A stretch of DNA of 64,000 nt, taken from NCBI GenBank assembly GCA_022818135.1, contig JAFMSR010000010.1, positions 28,159,469 through 28,223,468 of the forward strand, read 5' to 3'. The stretch comes from Saxidomus purpurata (lineage: Eukaryota > Mollusca > Bivalvia > Venerida > Veneridae). Both the position numbers and the translations under genes were made by a program. This document shows, one piece after another, positions 19,901 through 32,525 of the stretch. The notes below the pieces were generated by a model that ran no database searches, was not told where the DNA came from, and was given only the letters and a program-made list of their open reading frames with translations. Numbering within the stretch: the stretch's first letter is position 1; every line of letters begins with the position of its first letter.

Positions 19901-21516
19901 ACTTTTATGATCAAACTGGTGTGGTTAGAGATGTTATGCAGAACCATCTTACAGAGTTACTTGCCCTTGTTGCTATGGAACTTCCTGTTAATGTGTCTGA
20001 TTTTGATATGATTGAAGAGTATAAACTGCATCTGTTAAGACAAATCAAACCCGTAACCAGAGATGCCCTTCTACTAGGACAGTATTCAAAGTATTTAGAA
20101 GAAGCAAGAGCGGAAATACAGCATATTAACCAATCACATGTTACGCCAACATTTGCCGCAGCATTGTTACAGGTGAATAGTCAGAGATGGAAACATGTGC
20201 CTTTTATTCTTGTGTCAGGCAAACATATGGATGAAAGGTCTAGTCATGTTAGAATATTGTTTAGAGAGAAAGATTACTGTGTCAGCGGATGTGCAGATGG
20301 GAATTCAACATTCACAAAATATCCACGGCAGCTTATTTTCCAGATTGGACATGGTCCTGTCCCTTCTGCGGGAATACTTGTATCAAAGTCACTTTTCAGT
20401 CCTTCCTGGCCCAAAGGAATGAAAGAGCTACCTATGACTTCAAAAGACAGTGCCATACATGGTCAAAGTCCCGGTGATTTCCACTACGCAGTTCCAGTGG
20501 AGGACATCCCAGCATATACGATGGTTGTACACGACCTCTATCACAGGGTCAGGGAAACATTTGTTACCACTTCAAGAATGTTGCTGTTGTGGGAAATCTG
20601 GGATAGTGTGATACAAGAAACACACAATGTTATGCCCAGACTATATAAGGAGTACGGAGCTGTCAATTTAAATTTTACAGTTGATGGATTTCAGCTGAAA
20701 TATGTAGATCATCAATCATCTGAATATTCTGGAAGTTTTAATGGACTGGAACCAAGACATTTAGCAGTTATCCCTCCTTTGTTTAGAAATAAAACATTGT
20801 TTTGTAAACCAATCAGAGAATTAATCAAAGCACTTGCTGCTTATATTTTTAAAGTAGCAGAAAGTGCCATTAGAGAAAGAAATATTTTTCATATAGCATT
20901 TTCAGGAGGTAACAGCCCACTTGAATTGTATAAAGAACTGTTGAATAGTTTTCCATTATTTCCATGGGAGCAAACACATGTATGGCAAGTGGATGAAAGA
21001 TGTGTTTCACATAAGCATAAACAATCAAATTTTTTATCTCTTCATGACAACTTGATCAAATTCATAGATATACCATATTTTAATATACATCCTATGCCTG
21101 TAAGTTTTGCCGGTAAAATATGTGATGCAAAAACCAAGGGAGATAACTTATATGAGGATATGATCAATCATTTAATTCCTGCTCAAGTTTTTGATCTCGT
21201 GATTCTTGGTCTAGGTACAGATGGACACACTGCTTCCTTATTTCCAGGGTATTCATATTCTAAAAAGCACAAAAAATTAGTAAGTTTAACAAAATCAAGG
21301 GTAGAGGGTAATTATGACAGGATGAGTATATTACCTCCCTTGATCAACAATGCAAGGGAGGTAACTGTTCTCGTGACAGGGAAGGAGAAGCACAGTATTT
21401 TACAGAAAATTTCTGACATGCAGTCACAAAATAAACAATACCCAATAACATATGTTTCACCAACATCAGGAAATATGTCCTGGTTCATAGATATGGAAGC
21501 TTGGTTAGGCCAATAG
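16358..21516 (+). CDS. H6PD: GDH/6PGL endoplasmic bifunctional protein (hexose-6-phosphate dehydrogenase), 3 exons
   Basis: ER-luminal enzyme that oxidises glucose-6-phosphate with NADP and hydrolyses the lactone, supplying luminal NADPH. Exons 16358-16998, 18260-18351 and 19892-21516 join to 785 residues (human 791). Residues 1-22 form a signal peptide ending in SHA. The dehydrogenase half shows GGTGDLA (32-38), EKPFG (169-173), DHYLAK (199-204), RVEIIMKE, QNHLTELLALVAMELP and TPTFAA. The lactonase half shows SGGNSP (from 582), VDERC (612-614 = DER) and GTDGHTASLFPG (from 686). Family G6PDs have DHYLGK; here Gly is Ala. The first possible ATG at 16340 lies inside the splice acceptor tract (AG at 16348-16349), so Met at 16358 is the start. 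It is divergent from ISOC. Confidence 0.96.
17000..17390 (+). repeat. Minisatellite, 18-19 bp units, in H6PD intron 1
   Basis: About twenty units of the form 'tatattctttactttaggta' with variation 'cttaagttt'. The array starts at the exon 1 donor. Many units contain TTTAG|GTATAT, which resembles both an acceptor and a donor. Confidence 0.85.
18045..18135 (-). repeat. tRNA-derived SINE head, minus strand, H6PD intron 1
   Basis: The minus strand reads AGCAGTGGTGTAGAGGTTAAGG (A-box part, complement of about 18109-18130) and then GAGTTCGAGCCCC (B box, complement of 18069-18081), with a short body beyond. It lies about 125 bp before exon 2. Confidence 0.6.
18260..18351 (+). CDS. H6PD: H6PD coding exon 2
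   Basis: 92-nt exon, acceptor ATTTCAG ending 18259, donor GTAGGT at 18352. It completes Arg214 and encodes ANNREVVELLLNAQYVDRVEIIMKERIGNK plus the G of Gly245, matching the human segment around HVERVEIILKET. Confidence 0.93.
18722..19727. mobile_element. Possible inverted-repeat element, about 1.0 kb, in H6PD intron 2
   Basis: The left end GGCCTGGGGACT (18722-18733) and the right end AGCCCCCAGGCC (19716-19727) are inverted repeats with one mismatch. The left end is itself half of a hairpin at 18722-18749 (12-bp stem, GAA loop, one bulge). The interior is richer in CpG than its surroundings. Both flanks are TT, so a target duplication is not demonstrable. No known transposase fragment is visible. 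Confidence 0.35.
19892..21516 (+). CDS. H6PD: H6PD coding exon 3 (C-terminal dehydrogenase and lactonase)
   Basis: One long exon of 1,625 nt encodes residues 245-785 with stop TAG at 21514-21516. The acceptor is CTGTTTCAG ending at 19891. It holds the rest of the G6PD C-terminal domain and all of the 6-phosphogluconolactonase domain. Confidence 0.95.
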
Positions 21517-21521
21517 TCTTT

Positions 21522-22690
21522 ATTGTGCCCAGAGAGGTGGGCATATTAAAATCGCACCATCCGTGTGTCCATCCTTCCATTTTTTACGTGTCCAGGGAGT
21601 TAGTTAGTCATGCCTAGAAGGATATTAAAATAATTTGGCACGAATGCTCAGTATTTCAAGACAAAATGTTGTGTACAACACCAAGGTCCCTACCTCAAAG
21701 GTAAAGGTCAAGAAAGAGTAAACATAAGGTCTCTCAATCCTAATAATTATGTTTGTTGTATATAGTATGAACCATATGCAAATGCAAAAAATATTTTTTA
21801 AACTAAGGTCACACTTGGAATTTATAGTATATATGCACACATTCATGTACTGTAACAGTTTACTGACAGGCATTGAAGGATTTTAATAATTTGGCACATC
21901 AAGACAATGTAGCATGGAAGACCTACATGTACGGTCCTACCTCAAAGGTCAAGGTCACACCTGGAGTGTAAAGGTAGTGGAATATACATGGTAACTCTTG
22001 TCGTGCATGGAAGGATTTTAAAATTACTTAGAGCAGTATTTTTTAGGCTCTTCTAAAGAACCATTGTAGCACTTTTAGTACCTAACCACAACAGACATAG
22101 CCAGAAACAAAGAACTGCTGTCCTTCATAAGTGACAAATGCCCCCAAAGAAGTATCCCACACTATGTGTTACCTTGACCTTCAAGTTTAGGACGTTGGGC
22201 TTGTGTGTAATATGTCATATCCATGTGCTCAACAACTGTGCAATTAGACTAGTTACTAGTCTGATAAAATTTATGTTTTTTCAATATACTATATTTCATG
22301 CACTATTTCCAGTCTATTTTATATGATTTTGCTTTGAACACTGGGGCAGTTTTATCGAAATCGGTGCTGGATAGTAGACTGGCTCTAGATCAAAACTGAT
22401 AGATATTTATTAGTAAAAGAGATATTTCAGGGCCTGGTGACCAGGCTACTGTGCAATGTAATTTTAAAATCTTCCCATGCATGACAGAGTTAAAATGTAT
22501 ACAGTATTCCATGACCTTTAAACTCTGTGACCTTTACTTTTCAAGTGGAGTCTTGTACAAGACACATAGATGTTTAGAACATTCTGAACATTTGTACCAA
22601 AACATTTTAAAATCTTTTTAATGCATGACAGAGTTACAGCCTGAACACAAAAACATGGAATGCCAGACACACAGACGAACAGACAAGTGT
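21522..22690 (+). repeat. Dispersed repeat starting 5 bp after the H6PD stop
   Basis: Begins with a small inverted repeat TGCCC-AGAGAGGT-GGGCA (21526-21543), then 'atattaaaatcgcaccatcc' and 'gtgtgtccatcc'. Diverged tandem blocks follow ('gaaggatttta', 'taatttggcac', 'cctacctcaaaggtcaaggtc') near 21620, 21880 and 22010, and later '..atgcatgacagagtta' near 22480 and 22620. The H6PD 3' UTR must therefore be largely repeat-derived. Confidence 0.6.
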
Positions 22691-23490
22691 ATCTAAAAAT
22701 AAAACCCAAATTTTATAAAAGCTTTTACCATTTAGTGATATACATGTATTGACAGAGGTGTTCATGAATGTCTCTGCTTCATGCTATTGATCATGTTTTA
22801 TACATAGGTATAAGGTTATAGTACACTTTTTGTTAAATTCCATGATTTCAATTTGCCACAGGTTAATACCAAGTTCATACTGCATTTCTGATATGTTCAA
22901 CTATTTAGGTGTTTTATAGTTAAATCAGATTAGAAATGCCATGATTGTGTTCAATACTTATGTCATGATGATATTAATTTGATAGTGCAAGTATTAGGTT
23001 ATGGTTGTTACTGTACTCGGAATAGGTTTGAAACTAATGCTTGCAGGTTTCCCAAGAACACTGAATTATGTCATACCTTCTAATGAATGTACCTGTCTCC
23101 ATGGTGGAGTGGTTTAGATCCCTAACTGCCATTTTGAAACTTCTTCAAATATCTGAGATATGAATTTAGACAGTATAAGAAAAGACTTACCAGAGCCTAC
23201 TTGAACACTCCTTTAACCTATTTTGACATACATTGTCACATATTAGGCCGTATTCTCTATGAGCACTGTTGTCAGTTGTTGTCCATCAGCACTTCCAGTT
23301 GTCAGATATAATGCAATTAGCATAAAATAATGTTGTATACCTGTAAATTTGTCAAAAGTTTTTTTTTCAGTATGTGCTTTGTAGAACACAACAACCATTA
23401 TAATATAATATTGAGGTTAAGTGTTTTCATAACTTTACAGTTTATAATTATCTATCTTTGTCGTCTACAAGTAGTCTGTCACAGATTTCA
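22691..23490. other. Intergenic, no gene seen
   Basis: AT-rich. A weak 'ccatggtggagtggttta' tRNA-like A-box match lies near 23098-23116, without a convincing B box. Confidence 0.4.
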
Positions 23491-23497
23491 CAAGTTC

Positions 23498-23602
23498 TTA
23501 CTGCCCAAGAACTTCACTGCCCAAGAACTTCACTGCCCAAGAACTTCACTGCCCAAGAAACTTCACTGCCCAAGAACTTCACTGCCCAATAACTTCAGTT
23601 CT
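23498..23602 (+). repeat. 16-bp minisatellite, about 6 copies
   Basis: Tandem copies of 'actgcccaagaacttc', with one copy carrying an extra A and the last reading 'ccaataacttc'. Confidence 0.9.
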
Positions 23603-24205
23603 AATGCTTTTGCTTTCATTTTTGTTTTTTGATTTATATATATTGATTAATTAATTAATTATTGAATAATAATTATTTAATAAAATTGTGAATCACTTCT
23701 GTGTTATTTCATCGCTTGTTCTGACAATACGTTTGTACAAGATCAAATTTACCTGAAATTTTATCAGAATGTTTACCGGATGGAATCTTGTTTGGGGTTG
23801 GAACTGGATTATTTTGAGTAGAAAAAACATCCTAGAAGCAGTAATTTTGTAACTACCATTAACTACAGGAATCCTGGTGATAATGTTTGCCTTGATGAAT
23901 ATCACTTTTTAACAGATCCGCAAAAAACTATTTTATTGACCTCAGCATAAATCGAAAATTGTATAATATAGAAATTAAAAACAAAATCTTCTCTCAAACT
24001 GCAAGGCCTGGAGCTTAGATATTTACCATGTAGTATTGGCTAGTGGACCTCTATCAAGATTGTTCAAATCTGCACCCCAGATGAAAGAACTACCATTTCT
24101 GAGACATGATTGTTATCCTTGTATTATAGCCAATAGTAGCCAGTTGAGCAATATATGGCCATCTTTGCCCTCTTGTTTTATTTTGTAGTTATGAGTGCCA
24201 TCACC
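23603..24205. other. Intergenic, no gene seen
   Basis: Includes a short TTAA-rich run at 23643-23665. From about 23990, 'aaggcctggagcttagatat' shows a fragment of the repeat family that continues from 24210. Confidence 0.4.
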
Positions 24206-24211
24206 TTTTTT

Positions 24212-25560
24212 GTTAGCTCACCTGAGCACTTACTGCTCATGGTTAGCTTTTAGGATCATTGGATGTCTGTCGTCCATCCACAATTTGCTTCAAACATCCC
24301 TGAAACCACTCGGCCAATGGTGATAAAACTTGGCATTCCATTCCACAAACCAAAATAATCTTCTGCAAAACCACATTGCCTAGAGCTTAGAATGTGTAGC
24401 CTTTTCTAGTGGTCATCTACCAAGTTTGTGCAAGTCATGTCCACAGGGTAAAAATTAACCCAACCCAGGGGCGAGTAATGGGTCGCTTGTTTTACATAAT
24501 CTGATACAGGAAAAACTTTTAAAATCTTCTCCAAAACAACAAGGCCTACAGCTTAGATCTTTTTGACAAAACCACAAGGCCTACAGCTTAGATATTTAGT
24601 ATGTAGCATTTTGTAGTTGACCTCTACCAAGTTTGTTCAAATTGTGTCCCATGGGGTCAGAATAAATCCTGCCGGGCAGGTCACTTATTTTGCATAGACT
24701 TGTAAGAAAAACTTTAAAAAGTTCCTGGAAAAAAACACAAGGTCTAGAGCTTAGATATTTAGTATGTAGCATTGTCTAATGGACCTCTACCAAACTTGTT
24801 CCAATTGTGCCCCTAGGATCTAAATTGACCCTGTGGGGGTCACTTGTTTTAAATAGATTTATATTTAGCAAAAGCTTTCCAATTTTTGTTTCTTTAAAAC
24901 CACAAAGTCAAGAGCTTAGATATATGGTAAGTAACATTGTCTAGTGGACCTCCAAGTCTGTTCAATTAAGCCCCAGGTGCCAACACCCTGTAGGTCCTTT
25001 GTCTGTTTGTGGAGCTAAGGAAAACTTTAAGAATCTTTTTGTCTGAAACTATGTGGCCCAGAGCATATAGCATTGCATGGTGGTCCTCTACAACATTTGT
25101 TCACATTATTCCCTGGGGGTCAAAATTGACCATGCCCATGGAATTACAAGGTTAAACATAAAAATTATCATGTTGAATTACCTGAAAAAAATTGAGCATA
25201 GGGTACTCAGACTTCATGGACAAGTTGATCTTAATGAGTAGGTGACCTCTATTGATACTTAGATCACTTGGTCAAAGGTCAAGGTCAAATCTATTATGTT
25301 CAATAACTGGAGAACCATTAGACCTATGATCTGCAAACTACACAGTGATGTTGGTTGTTGCACATAACAAGATGGTGTATTTTGTTCTACATGTGGCCAG
25401 GTTTCATGATGATAAGCTCAAGGTCACTCCTTGGCTTTAAAGGCCATCTGACTATATCTCCCAAACCCGTCTCTTCGGTCATATGTTCATATCATCCCAT
25501 CATATACGGTTGGTGTCTTAGTATTACCATCCCATGCTTGTTTGTCTAGAGATTAAAAAG
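24212..25560 (+). repeat. AGCTCACCTGAGC-type dispersed repeat, long copy with internal tandem units
   Basis: The start block is 'agctcacctgagc', then 'ttttaggatcattggatgtc'. The internal unit 'gagcttagatatttagtatg..tagtggacctctaccaa' recurs near 24383, 24550/24584, 24748 and 24912 (about 164 bp apart, with a 34-bp local duplication at 24543-24590). After about 25200 it passes into 'ggtcaaggtcaa' sequence. No coding capacity; short open frames here are incidental. Confidence 0.7.
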
Positions 25561-26075
25561 GTCCTACCAGAAATTAATAGGTTTCTATACATTCTAAACA
25601 TGAAGTGAAAACTATAAACTTCGAAGATTTCAGCAAAAGTTAGGAGGCACAAGCCTGTCAGGTACCTCAACAAATTTTACTTGTGAGTCTCTTTAAAGCA
25701 TTCTTTAACAACCATTTCAAAAAGTTTCAATTATACAGTCTCGTGAGCCATAGCACTGCATTCAGTACAGGATATGGAAAATAGTGTGACATTAGTTTCC
25801 AGGTGCAACCATTTTCAATAAACTGCTTTATTTCATTGTACAACAGTAAACCGTAGACGTTTAGGACTAGCTGTGAAGTTATAATAATGTTACAGCTGTC
25901 AGCAGTATGGGATACATTATAAAATTTTAATGTTCACATTATGAATAACATGACTGTATGTGAATTTTAAAAAATGAAAGGAAAATTGAAATGAATACCC
26001 ATTTTGGGGGAATAACTGTCACAGTTAAATAAGTTTAACATTCAAATATAACTAAAGACAAAGGAAAAAAATAGT
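25561..26075. other. Intergenic, no gene seen
   Basis: Nothing recognisable on either strand. Confidence 0.4.
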
Positions 26076-26077
26076 GT

Positions 26078-26202
26078 CAACAATGCAATGTAATGCAATG
26101 CAGTGCAATGCAATGCAATGCAACACAACACAACACAACACAACACAACACAACACAACACAACACAACACAACACAACACAACACAATACAATACAATT
26201 AT
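26078..26202 (+). repeat. Pentanucleotide microsatellite
   Basis: A run of AATGC-type pentamers (about 26085-26121) changes into a run of AACAC pentamers (about 26122-26190) and then AATAC. The open frame read across it on the minus strand is an artefact of the repeat. Confidence 0.95.
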
Positions 26203-26594
26203 TAATATAGTATTGTGATCAACAACACTGAATTTGCTCAAGTTGTGTGTCGGATTATACAAGTACAGAACATGAGTATACCTATGATCTGCAATGGGAG
26301 CCAATCTTGCTTCTGGATAACATTTAGAACTATGATAATGACCCTTTTGTATACCTTTGAACACTTATCTGCATGAATAAACTAAATTAAGGTGACATTT
26401 TAAGCATAAAATAGAAGAAAAACTCTTATTCACACGAAACAGGCTTTGCGTGTATAGAATCTAGTACATACTATTTCAACAAATAAAAATTTAAAGCGCA
26501 TGAAGGGGGATAAATGTGGTCTTCCTTCTGATATACAAGGGAGATAATGATAAACAAGCAACTAAAATAGAATGTTTTATTTTGAGAAAGTCCC

Positions 26595-26826
26595 TACGGA
26601 TCTTTGGCCAATCAAAAATGTCGTTTTATCAAAACTGACCAATGGCCACACCTATCTCGTACCAGCCATTTTGGATTTGACAGCACCAGCATATACCACA
26701 CAGTAGGTTGGATTTAACTTAAAAAGTAATTAAACTAGCCATTTTTAGCAGTTTTTGTTCAGTATATAGTCAAATGCATTGTATTTTGCACGAAAGCTGT
26801 GAATGACATCTGTGTCATTTGAAGGC
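26595..26826 (+). promoter_or_regulatory. Candidate promoter with first non-coding exon (possibly PACSIN)
   Basis: Two CCAAT boxes in opposite contexts, GGCCAATCA near 26608 and GACCAATGGCC near 26637, are followed by GCCATTTTGG near 26667 (a YY1-like motif on the minus strand). A strong 5' splice site GTAAGTTA follows at 26827. The order suits a + strand promoter and short 5' UTR exon. PACSIN, 18 kb downstream, is the nearest + strand gene whose coding exon needs an upstream exon. This is inference only. Confidence 0.25.
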
Positions 26827-26829
26827 GTA

Positions 26830-29800
26830 AGTTAAAAATCAAACTGAACTGGGGTGGTCAAGCTTCTAATTTTTGAGTTCGGCACACCTGGAATTTTTGG
26901 TATTTTCGAAGTGGGAAGTTGTCTTGTAAACAATTGTTGTCATGTTCTTCATTTGAAGAAATAGTGAGATTATCCACTTTTTTGTCAGTCAGACAAGTTT
27001 TCCCATTTATATCTTTGTTCGTTGCCAGTAGGAGGCGACTAGGACTGGTTTATGATCAGGTGTTGACATTTTCTTGCAGGGGCGTAGAAGGGTTGTACTG
27101 ATAGTGTGCAGTGCTGCTTTTGATTAAACATTGGCCTTGCTTGCCATTTGAAGATTTTTGTGAGAGACCTTACATATATGCACATTTTAAAATGTAAGCC
27201 AGATGAAGACACTTCTGTCAGTTGAAAACAATGCGAGAGACACATGTTTGATACATTCTTTTTTATTATACACCATTGTAAATAATTCAATTTTTAAAAA
27301 AACTTTAATACTTAAAATAAATTAGGTTAATGTATTTAAACAAATGCTCCGGTGCAGATTACGCCAGATAGTCCTAACTAGTTGAGAAAGGTTCATGCTA
27401 TACATTTGGAACTTCTCTGCAAACTTTCAAGTACAATAATTGCCACTAAAATACGTTTAATAGGGCTTAACAAATGATGCACCCACTTAGTATATAGTAT
27501 GTAGTTAAAGTAGCCAGTAGCCTCTCATTGATTTACAACAATATCGCTTTGTGTGAGAAAGTTAGCAGTTTCTTGCAGGGTTCTAGTACTGGTTCTTCCA
27601 AGGTGTGACGTTTAGATTTATAAACTTCTTACATGTAATAACTGAAAAGGTGTTGTTGAAACAAACCTTTAACCCCACGAAAAAAAGTATGCCATTCACA
27701 CAAGAATTACTAACCTCTTAATCTGACTGGGTGCCCACTGTATTACGGGTATATATTTATGATTTTTTTTTGTAATTTCTTATATGGAGATCATTACGTT
27801 ATAGTTCATACAAGTGAAATTTATATAGAGGTCTAATGTTACATAAAAGCTTACATTTAGGTTTTGTTTTAAGTTATTTTTTCATTCTTATTAAGTATGT
27901 TGATTTAGCTGCTAAGTAACAGATGTGATGGTAGTTTAGTGCATCTGTTATGTAGCAACCAATTCAGCAATTGTCTGCTAGAGTCTTATTCAGGACCTCC
28001 TACCTTATAACACCATGAAATTGTAGTTGACATATATACCAGTTGTAGATATTATAGATAGTAATAAGCAGTATTTCCATTTTTTTACTGCAGTATGCAC
28101 TGCCTGCTTAAATTCAGCTCAGATTCATTGTCATATGATGTGTTTATGTTTATTTGTATATGTACATGTACTGTTCTATGGAAAATAGAAAGATGAAGGA
28201 AGCAGATTGACAGGAGATTTTCTATTTTTCATAGAATATGTACAGAAAAAACAGTAATAATGTAAAAGATTGAAATATTTTCCATTATAAGGCAGAATTG
28301 ATTCCGCCAGGATCCTAGCAAAGACAATAGATGTAAAGTTTGTAAATGGATGCACAGTAATTGTTGATATTTCCTGCCCTCTAAGTCTTAGGAACAGTTA
28401 AATTTTGTTAGTAATCCTAAACACTAGTCCTCTCTGAATTACACATAATTATGTGAAACAAACTCCATGGAATGTAGCCACAGGAACGAAAATGTGTAAA
28501 CTTGGTTTTGTAAAACTAACACATCCGTATATGTTCACACTTCCATCAGGGTTATGTCTTGAATTTGGCTAGACGACAGGTTACTGTATGCACTAATATG
28601 GACTATGCGGTTTGATACAAGTACCATAACTGCCCTACAAGTAGATGAAAAATAACGGGCAACCAACAAAGAAAAGTTTGGATATGTGGATGCAGAGAAG
28701 TGTAAAGATAGTTATAAATATGTAGTGTCAGTGTACAGCATCTATTTAGTAGGAAAGTTTGCAGTTAATGTTTATAAATCCAATATTCCTCCTGCACTGA
28801 CATTTTGTTTCTTTTGTATGAAAAGGCAACATCTATAATTAAATTGTTGGAAGTAAGCTTTTCCCCAAGTTAAATGTTGTCTTTTAGGATGATATACAAG
28901 TTGTGGATAAGTGTTGATTTCCTGAAGAAGACCACAGTGGCTGATCACAATCACTTCTCACCATCAATTTATTTGCATATTTGATTGAATATAATACTGT
29001 ATAAAGCCTAATAAGAGCATTTTATACGTTTTTTTTATGTTCCATGGAGACTATTACAACTTCAGTGTCCTTCTGCGAGACGTTTTCCACACTGCAATGA
29101 AAAATCAAGCTGGTAGCAGCTTAAATGCAGATCATGATGTACAAGATACATTGTTAGTTATTCAGAATTTCAGTCAGTAATTACTGTCACAGACAAACCC
29201 CACTGTGCAATTAATGGTAAAGTCCATCTTAGAAGCTTAAAGAATAGGATTACCTTAGTGATTTTTCTGTTGTAGCATGGAAGCTTATTGAGATCAATAT
29301 GGTAAATTATTTGTCACAATTTTTTACATCCTTTTCATAATTATGGTATTCATATTTTGTGAAACTGGATATTGATTGGTATTGTTTATACACAGGAATA
29401 TAATTATGGCATCTATAATTAGAAGACTGTCAAATGCCGATAGGTTAGTTACTTGATTTTACTTACCTCTTGCTATGTGATTTCAATGCTGTAATGATCA
29501 AAAGCTCAATATTTTTGCTATGTTTTAATAATGTGAAATGATGAGAAGATTGACTTTCAAAGAGTTTTTCCTCCCCACTGTTGTCATATTTGTGCTCTAC
29601 CATGTGTATAACACACAACAATGTTCCCCAATGTGTAGCCTCTGTAAATATTAAGAGTTTATTGTTGTTATTTATAACTATTTCAGTAAACCGTGTCACT
29701 TCTCATATCTTACAGCTGTACGTGCTCTTGGAGGTAGTTTTAAAAATCGAATTCTGATTGTATTCATTTTGCTAAACAAATTGCTGAAGTTCAGTCCTAG

Positions 29801-32115
29801 CAACTAGTGATAGGCCTTAATTAAGCAGGAAGTCCACATATACTAGCAGCTTAAAGCTGCTCAGTGCTTTATACAAACATTTTTATGGGCTATTGTCTAA
29901 AAAGGTTGATATTGGCGTCCAAAGATAGATGCCTGCTCAGTCCAGGTGACCAGTTAACTTTGAATCTTAGACATGTTACTGACTGACTCTTCAGTCTTGC
30001 ATATATATATACAGTAGCAGCGTCAGCTAATGTATTTTAGCCATGACCGACAAACATTGACGGTGCAGCGGGAACACTGGTCTGCATTGTAAACCAGACA
30101 ATTATAATATAGTTACATTATTCTTACTGTTATAACAACAAGGAATGTGTGTTTAATTACAATTTCATGTCTTCAGGTTTTTTTACAAACATGTCACCAA
30201 AGTGATATTTGTATGTCAGTTGTTTCACTTGACTGGTTTTGCTAGTTATTTTAATGTGACATTTCAAATTGCTGCTCATTTGTTTGCAAATGAAGACAGG
30301 CCGTTAATTTGCATAGGTGTTGTTTTAGTTTATAATATATATACTGCATAGAAATCTTACTTGATTACTGCTAATTGAATCATTACTAAACGTCTTGTGG
30401 TGTAATGTCTTTAACTGGTATATAGTGTTGTTTGATAATTAGCTGGTTGAGGTTTTGTTTTGAGTCATAACGCTCTGATAAGCCAGCCCAAAGTGAGGCG
30501 GAGAATATGTCTGTAATTTAAACATGCGCAGCATCAGTCTTTTCTGTCTTAGATTAATGAACTTCCGACAGCACAGTTGCAGCAATATTGATGATGAAAA
30601 TTTTTCCTTTTAACAAGCTTCATTTACCTGAGTTGATGATTTTTACTCCATTTGTGTCTTCCTTAGTGCTTTCCAAGTGGTCATTTAAGTGCAGATGACA
30701 GCTCAATCGAAAATTATTTTTGAATGTCAGACCAGTTCATTCAGATACACTTTATTACATTTACATGTATGTGTATTTTATCTTCTGTAACGGAAAGTTA
30801 TTGAGAAACTGTAATTATCTTTCTTCAACATGTTCAAAACTTTTAACTTTGATTCAAGTGCGTTTAATGGTGGCTAATGTTTTTAGTTTATATGGCACGG
30901 TTAAAACTTAAAAAGTGTGTTTATTGCCGTTTCATTTCAGTAAGAAGGCCAGTCCTCGTACATTATTGTGGTAAATATTTGCAGGTAAAGTGTCATTTTA
31001 ACGTTTTTTCGTCCTGTCGACAATAGCTTTGTATAAAATTTCACGGTTTGATCAAGAATTTTATTCATGTAGTCACCGAATACTACAGGTGAAATACTAT
31101 ATTTCTGGTGTATAAAGGGGTAGGATACGCACCACATTTTTCAGTGTGTATAAATAGTTTTGGAAGAAAGTGCATTTTGGAGTAATGGTAAAAGAGGGGT
31201 GAGTTAATTATAAAAATACCAAACTTGTGTATGTGGTGGTGAAAGTTTTTGTTATCACAGTTTTGCAAAATGAACTACTTCAAGTTTACTGCATTTCGAT
31301 CATATAACTTGACGTAGCTAGAACTGTTTTTATCTGGCAGCTGCTTGCAAAATGGGTTGATTTGGAAATGTTATCATTGGTTATCTTACTATTTTAGCAG
31401 AATTTGATGCCTGCTACTGTTATAAACAATATTATTTAGAAAAGAAGTTTGAATTACATGTCAATAGACTTTGGTTTCAACTTGACTTTTATTTCAGTCA
31501 GTGGGTCTGTAGACTGTATAATTTCAGGGCAAATGATCAAGAATTATTCAGTGAACATTCTCGGAGTTTCACACAACAGTTATTTGTTACTATTGTACTT
31601 TGAGGTCACTTTGTTTAAAGTCATACCTTTGTATCATAAATGATTTCAAGAAGATAGATCCAGCAATTTTTGTATCAACTTTTCAAACTTTTCATGATGT
31701 GGATGTCTTAACTTTGTGCTCATGCTGTCGATTGATGGTTAAGGACTTAAGGTCCATGCAGTGACTCTTTTTCTATATTGGGTATTTCATATGATACCGG
31801 TAATTCTTTTGATTGTTTACCAACAACCCATTACTGACCTTTGATTTAGTAACATTGAAAATCTGTCTTTACAGTGTAACTATCTGTGGTCAGGACATAA
31901 ATTCTTTCTAGATGAATCAATTGTTTTATTTGTGTACATCAGTCAAACAGATGGAGGAAAATAAAGCTTTACGATGTAACATTACTTTAATGTGACAAAT
32001 AGTCAGAACACAGCCTTTGTCATTTGATTAGCTGTTTTAGGAGTCTGAATAAGACTGGCTAACCTTTTCTGGTAAGAATCTTATCTGATTTTGTGATTAT
32101 TGCAGGTCGTATTTT
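26830..32115. other. 5-kb stretch without coding exon
   Basis: AT-rich and lower in dispersed repeats than the rest of the window. The only structure I single out is the hairpin at 28167-28244. It is either intergenic or a long first intron of PACSIN. Confidence 0.4.
28167..28244. other. Pre-miRNA-like hairpin
   Basis: The arm 'ttctatggaaaatagaaa' (28174-28191) pairs with 'tttctatttttcatagaa' (28219-28236) over 18 bp with a single G-U pair. A 2-nt internal loop and a further TGTAC pairing follow. The terminal loop is about 27 nt. No sequence match to a known microRNA is claimed. Confidence 0.3.
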
Positions 32116-32117
32116 TA

Positions 32118-32218
32118 TTAGAGGTACCATTATATTGCTTTGGCTAGGGAGGTACCATATTGCTTTGGCTAGAGGGGTACCATATTGTTGGCTAGGGAGG
32201 TACAATATTGCTTGTATA
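32118..32218 (+). repeat. Short tandem repeat, about 30-bp units
   Basis: 'ccatattgctttggctaggg' followed by 'aggta' recurs three to four times with small changes. Confidence 0.75.
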
Positions 32219-32525
32219 GCTACGGTCCCTAGATTCCATTGGTAGTGAGTTTGTGATATAGATAAAGTCCTGGCCGACTTAAGGATTTTTCCTAAGGTGA
32301 AACTGCCAAGACCCCTGACAGACACAGGTTAAAGAGACAGATAGAGGTAATAGAGAATCTGGGTAACAGACCTCTTAGTTCTATACAAACAGCCCCTTGG
32401 TTCTTAAACGTGTCCGGTGTATGTACTGATACACACAACTTGTGACACAAGACTACCTGTGTCTTGGTTTCTAACCAGTCTCTAGATTGGTTGGAAAAAC
32501 TGAAAAATGTTTCTGAAATTTCTTA

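Noticed and set aside
26077..26364. 95-codon minus-strand frame ending in Cys-Cys-Val repeats
   Set aside because: Direct translation of the pentanucleotide microsatellite; no gene.
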